Positions 22,594-23,074 of a stretch of DNA of 23,074 nucleotides are shown one piece after another. Origin of the DNA: an uncultured Lachnospiraceae bacterium (GTDB lineage: Bacteria; Bacillota; Clostridia; Lachnospirales; Lachnospiraceae); assembly GCA_910585395.1 (NCBI GenBank), contig CAJUCK010000042.1, forward strand, positions 1 to 23,074, in the 5' to 3' direction. Both the position numbers and the translations under genes were made by a program. The notes under the pieces were generated by a model. The model searched no databases. It saw only the letters and a program-made list of their open reading frames with translations, and had not been told where the DNA came from. The first letter of the stretch is position 1. Each line of letters opens with the position of its first letter.

Positions 22594-23074
22594 ATGGAAT
22601 TTGGAGCCAAGGATCATACATTTGCAGTGTGCGCTTATAAAGAGAGCCCTTATCTGCGGGAATGTATTGAATCGTTGAAAAATCAGACAGTATCTACGAA
22701 TATTATAATAACTACAGCCACAGATAATGAATATATCAGAGACATTGCCAAAGAATACCAGCTGCCATTGTTTGTGAATGAAGGGCCTTCCGGCATTGCA
22801 GGGGACTGGAATTTTGCTTATCATCACAGCAAGACAAGGCTGGTGACACTGGCACATCAGGATGACAGATATCTTCCTGACTATGTATCTGATATGTTGG
22901 AGAAACTTAACAGAACCAGGCATCCCCTGATTTATTTTGCAGACTATTATGAGCTTAGGAATGCTGAGGTCGTAAAAAAAAGCACAATGTTAAAGGTAAA
23001 ACGGCTGATGCTTCTGCCCCTCAGAATTAAGAAGTTTCAGGGAATTTCTTTTTTTAAGAGATGCGTGCTTGCCT
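22594..23074 (+). CDS. Family 2 glycosyltransferase, 3' end beyond window
   Basis: The frame from ATG 22594 stays open to the window edge (160 codons). It begins MEFGAKDHTFAVCAYKES, then LRECIESLKNQT, as in GT2 enzymes, followed by NEGPSGIAGDWNFAY and LAHQDDRYLPDYV; the QDD is the likely metal-binding acidic triad of the GT-A fold. Unlike the first glycosyltransferase it lacks a DDGS-type loop after the first strand and has TATDNEYIRD instead. AGGAAG lies about 6 bases before the ATG. It follows rmlB by 10 bases, marking the continuation of the polysaccharide cluster beyond the window. Substrate unknown. Confidence 0.85.
   Translation, partial: MEFGAKDHTFAVCAYKESPYLRECIESLKNQTVSTNIIITTATDNEYIRDIAKEYQLPLFVNEGPSGIAGDWNFAYHHSKTRLVTLAHQDDRYLPDYVSDMLEKLNRTRHPLIYFADYYELRNAEVVKKSTMLKVKRLMLLPLRIKKFQGISFFKRCVLA

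Noticed and set aside
265..22923. Many other open frames opposite or out of frame with the listed genes
   Set aside because: They lie antisense to or inside strongly supported genes, lack ribosome binding sites and family motifs, and show shadow-type composition.

Overview
The window looks like a chromosomal segment of a low-GC, Gram-positive, motile anaerobe of the Clostridia, most likely a Lachnospiraceae-type organism. This rests on protein style (Clostridia-like UvrA/B, HPr with GLHLRPA, CdaA-CdaR-GlmM), strong AGGAGG-type ribosome binding sites, flagellar rod genes behind an Mbl-type mreB, and a YvyF-family flagellar protein behind comF. Every convincing protein gene is on the + strand. 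There is no tRNA, rRNA, CRISPR array, insertion sequence or phage gene that I can support.

Layout. (1) 1-4593: excision repair, the 3' part of uvrB followed closely by uvrA. (2) 4594-7059: an extended -10 promoter, then a Cache-type chemoreceptor overlapped by ATGA with a small lipoprotein carrying a covalent-flavin motif. (3) 7060-7602: a 543-base gap. It holds a sigma-A promoter for mreB and, on the minus strand, a candidate ~85-90 nt structured RNA with its own -10 box, a perfect 16-base palindrome over its -35 position, and an intrinsic terminator. (4) 7603-12856: mreB/mbl, two flagellar rod/hook proteins (FlhO/FlhP-like), a FlgJ-type rod-binding protein and the helicase RecD2. The mbl-flhO-flhP order matches Bacillus subtilis. 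(5) 12857-13092: an intergenic region with a 14-bp inverted repeat and a possible promoter. (6) 13093-19350: comF, a YvyF-like flagellar protein, two uncharacterised membrane proteins, then cdaA-cdaR-glmM, with short gaps or overlaps throughout. (7) 19382-23074: an HPr, a GT2 glycosyltransferase, rmlD, rmlB and the start of a second GT2 glycosyltransferase. This is the beginning of a rhamnose-containing surface polysaccharide cluster that continues past the window.

How the parts fit. Regions 3-7 centre on the cell envelope: MreB/Mbl guides wall elongation, the flagellar rod crosses the wall, CdaA/CdaR set c-di-AMP, GlmM makes the amino-sugar precursor for peptidoglycan, and the Rml/GT2 genes make wall or capsular polysaccharide. 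The most interesting unexplained items are the minus-strand RNA upstream of mreB, the two unknown membrane proteins coupled to cdaA, the chemoreceptor-flavoprotein pair, and the inverted repeat upstream of comF.
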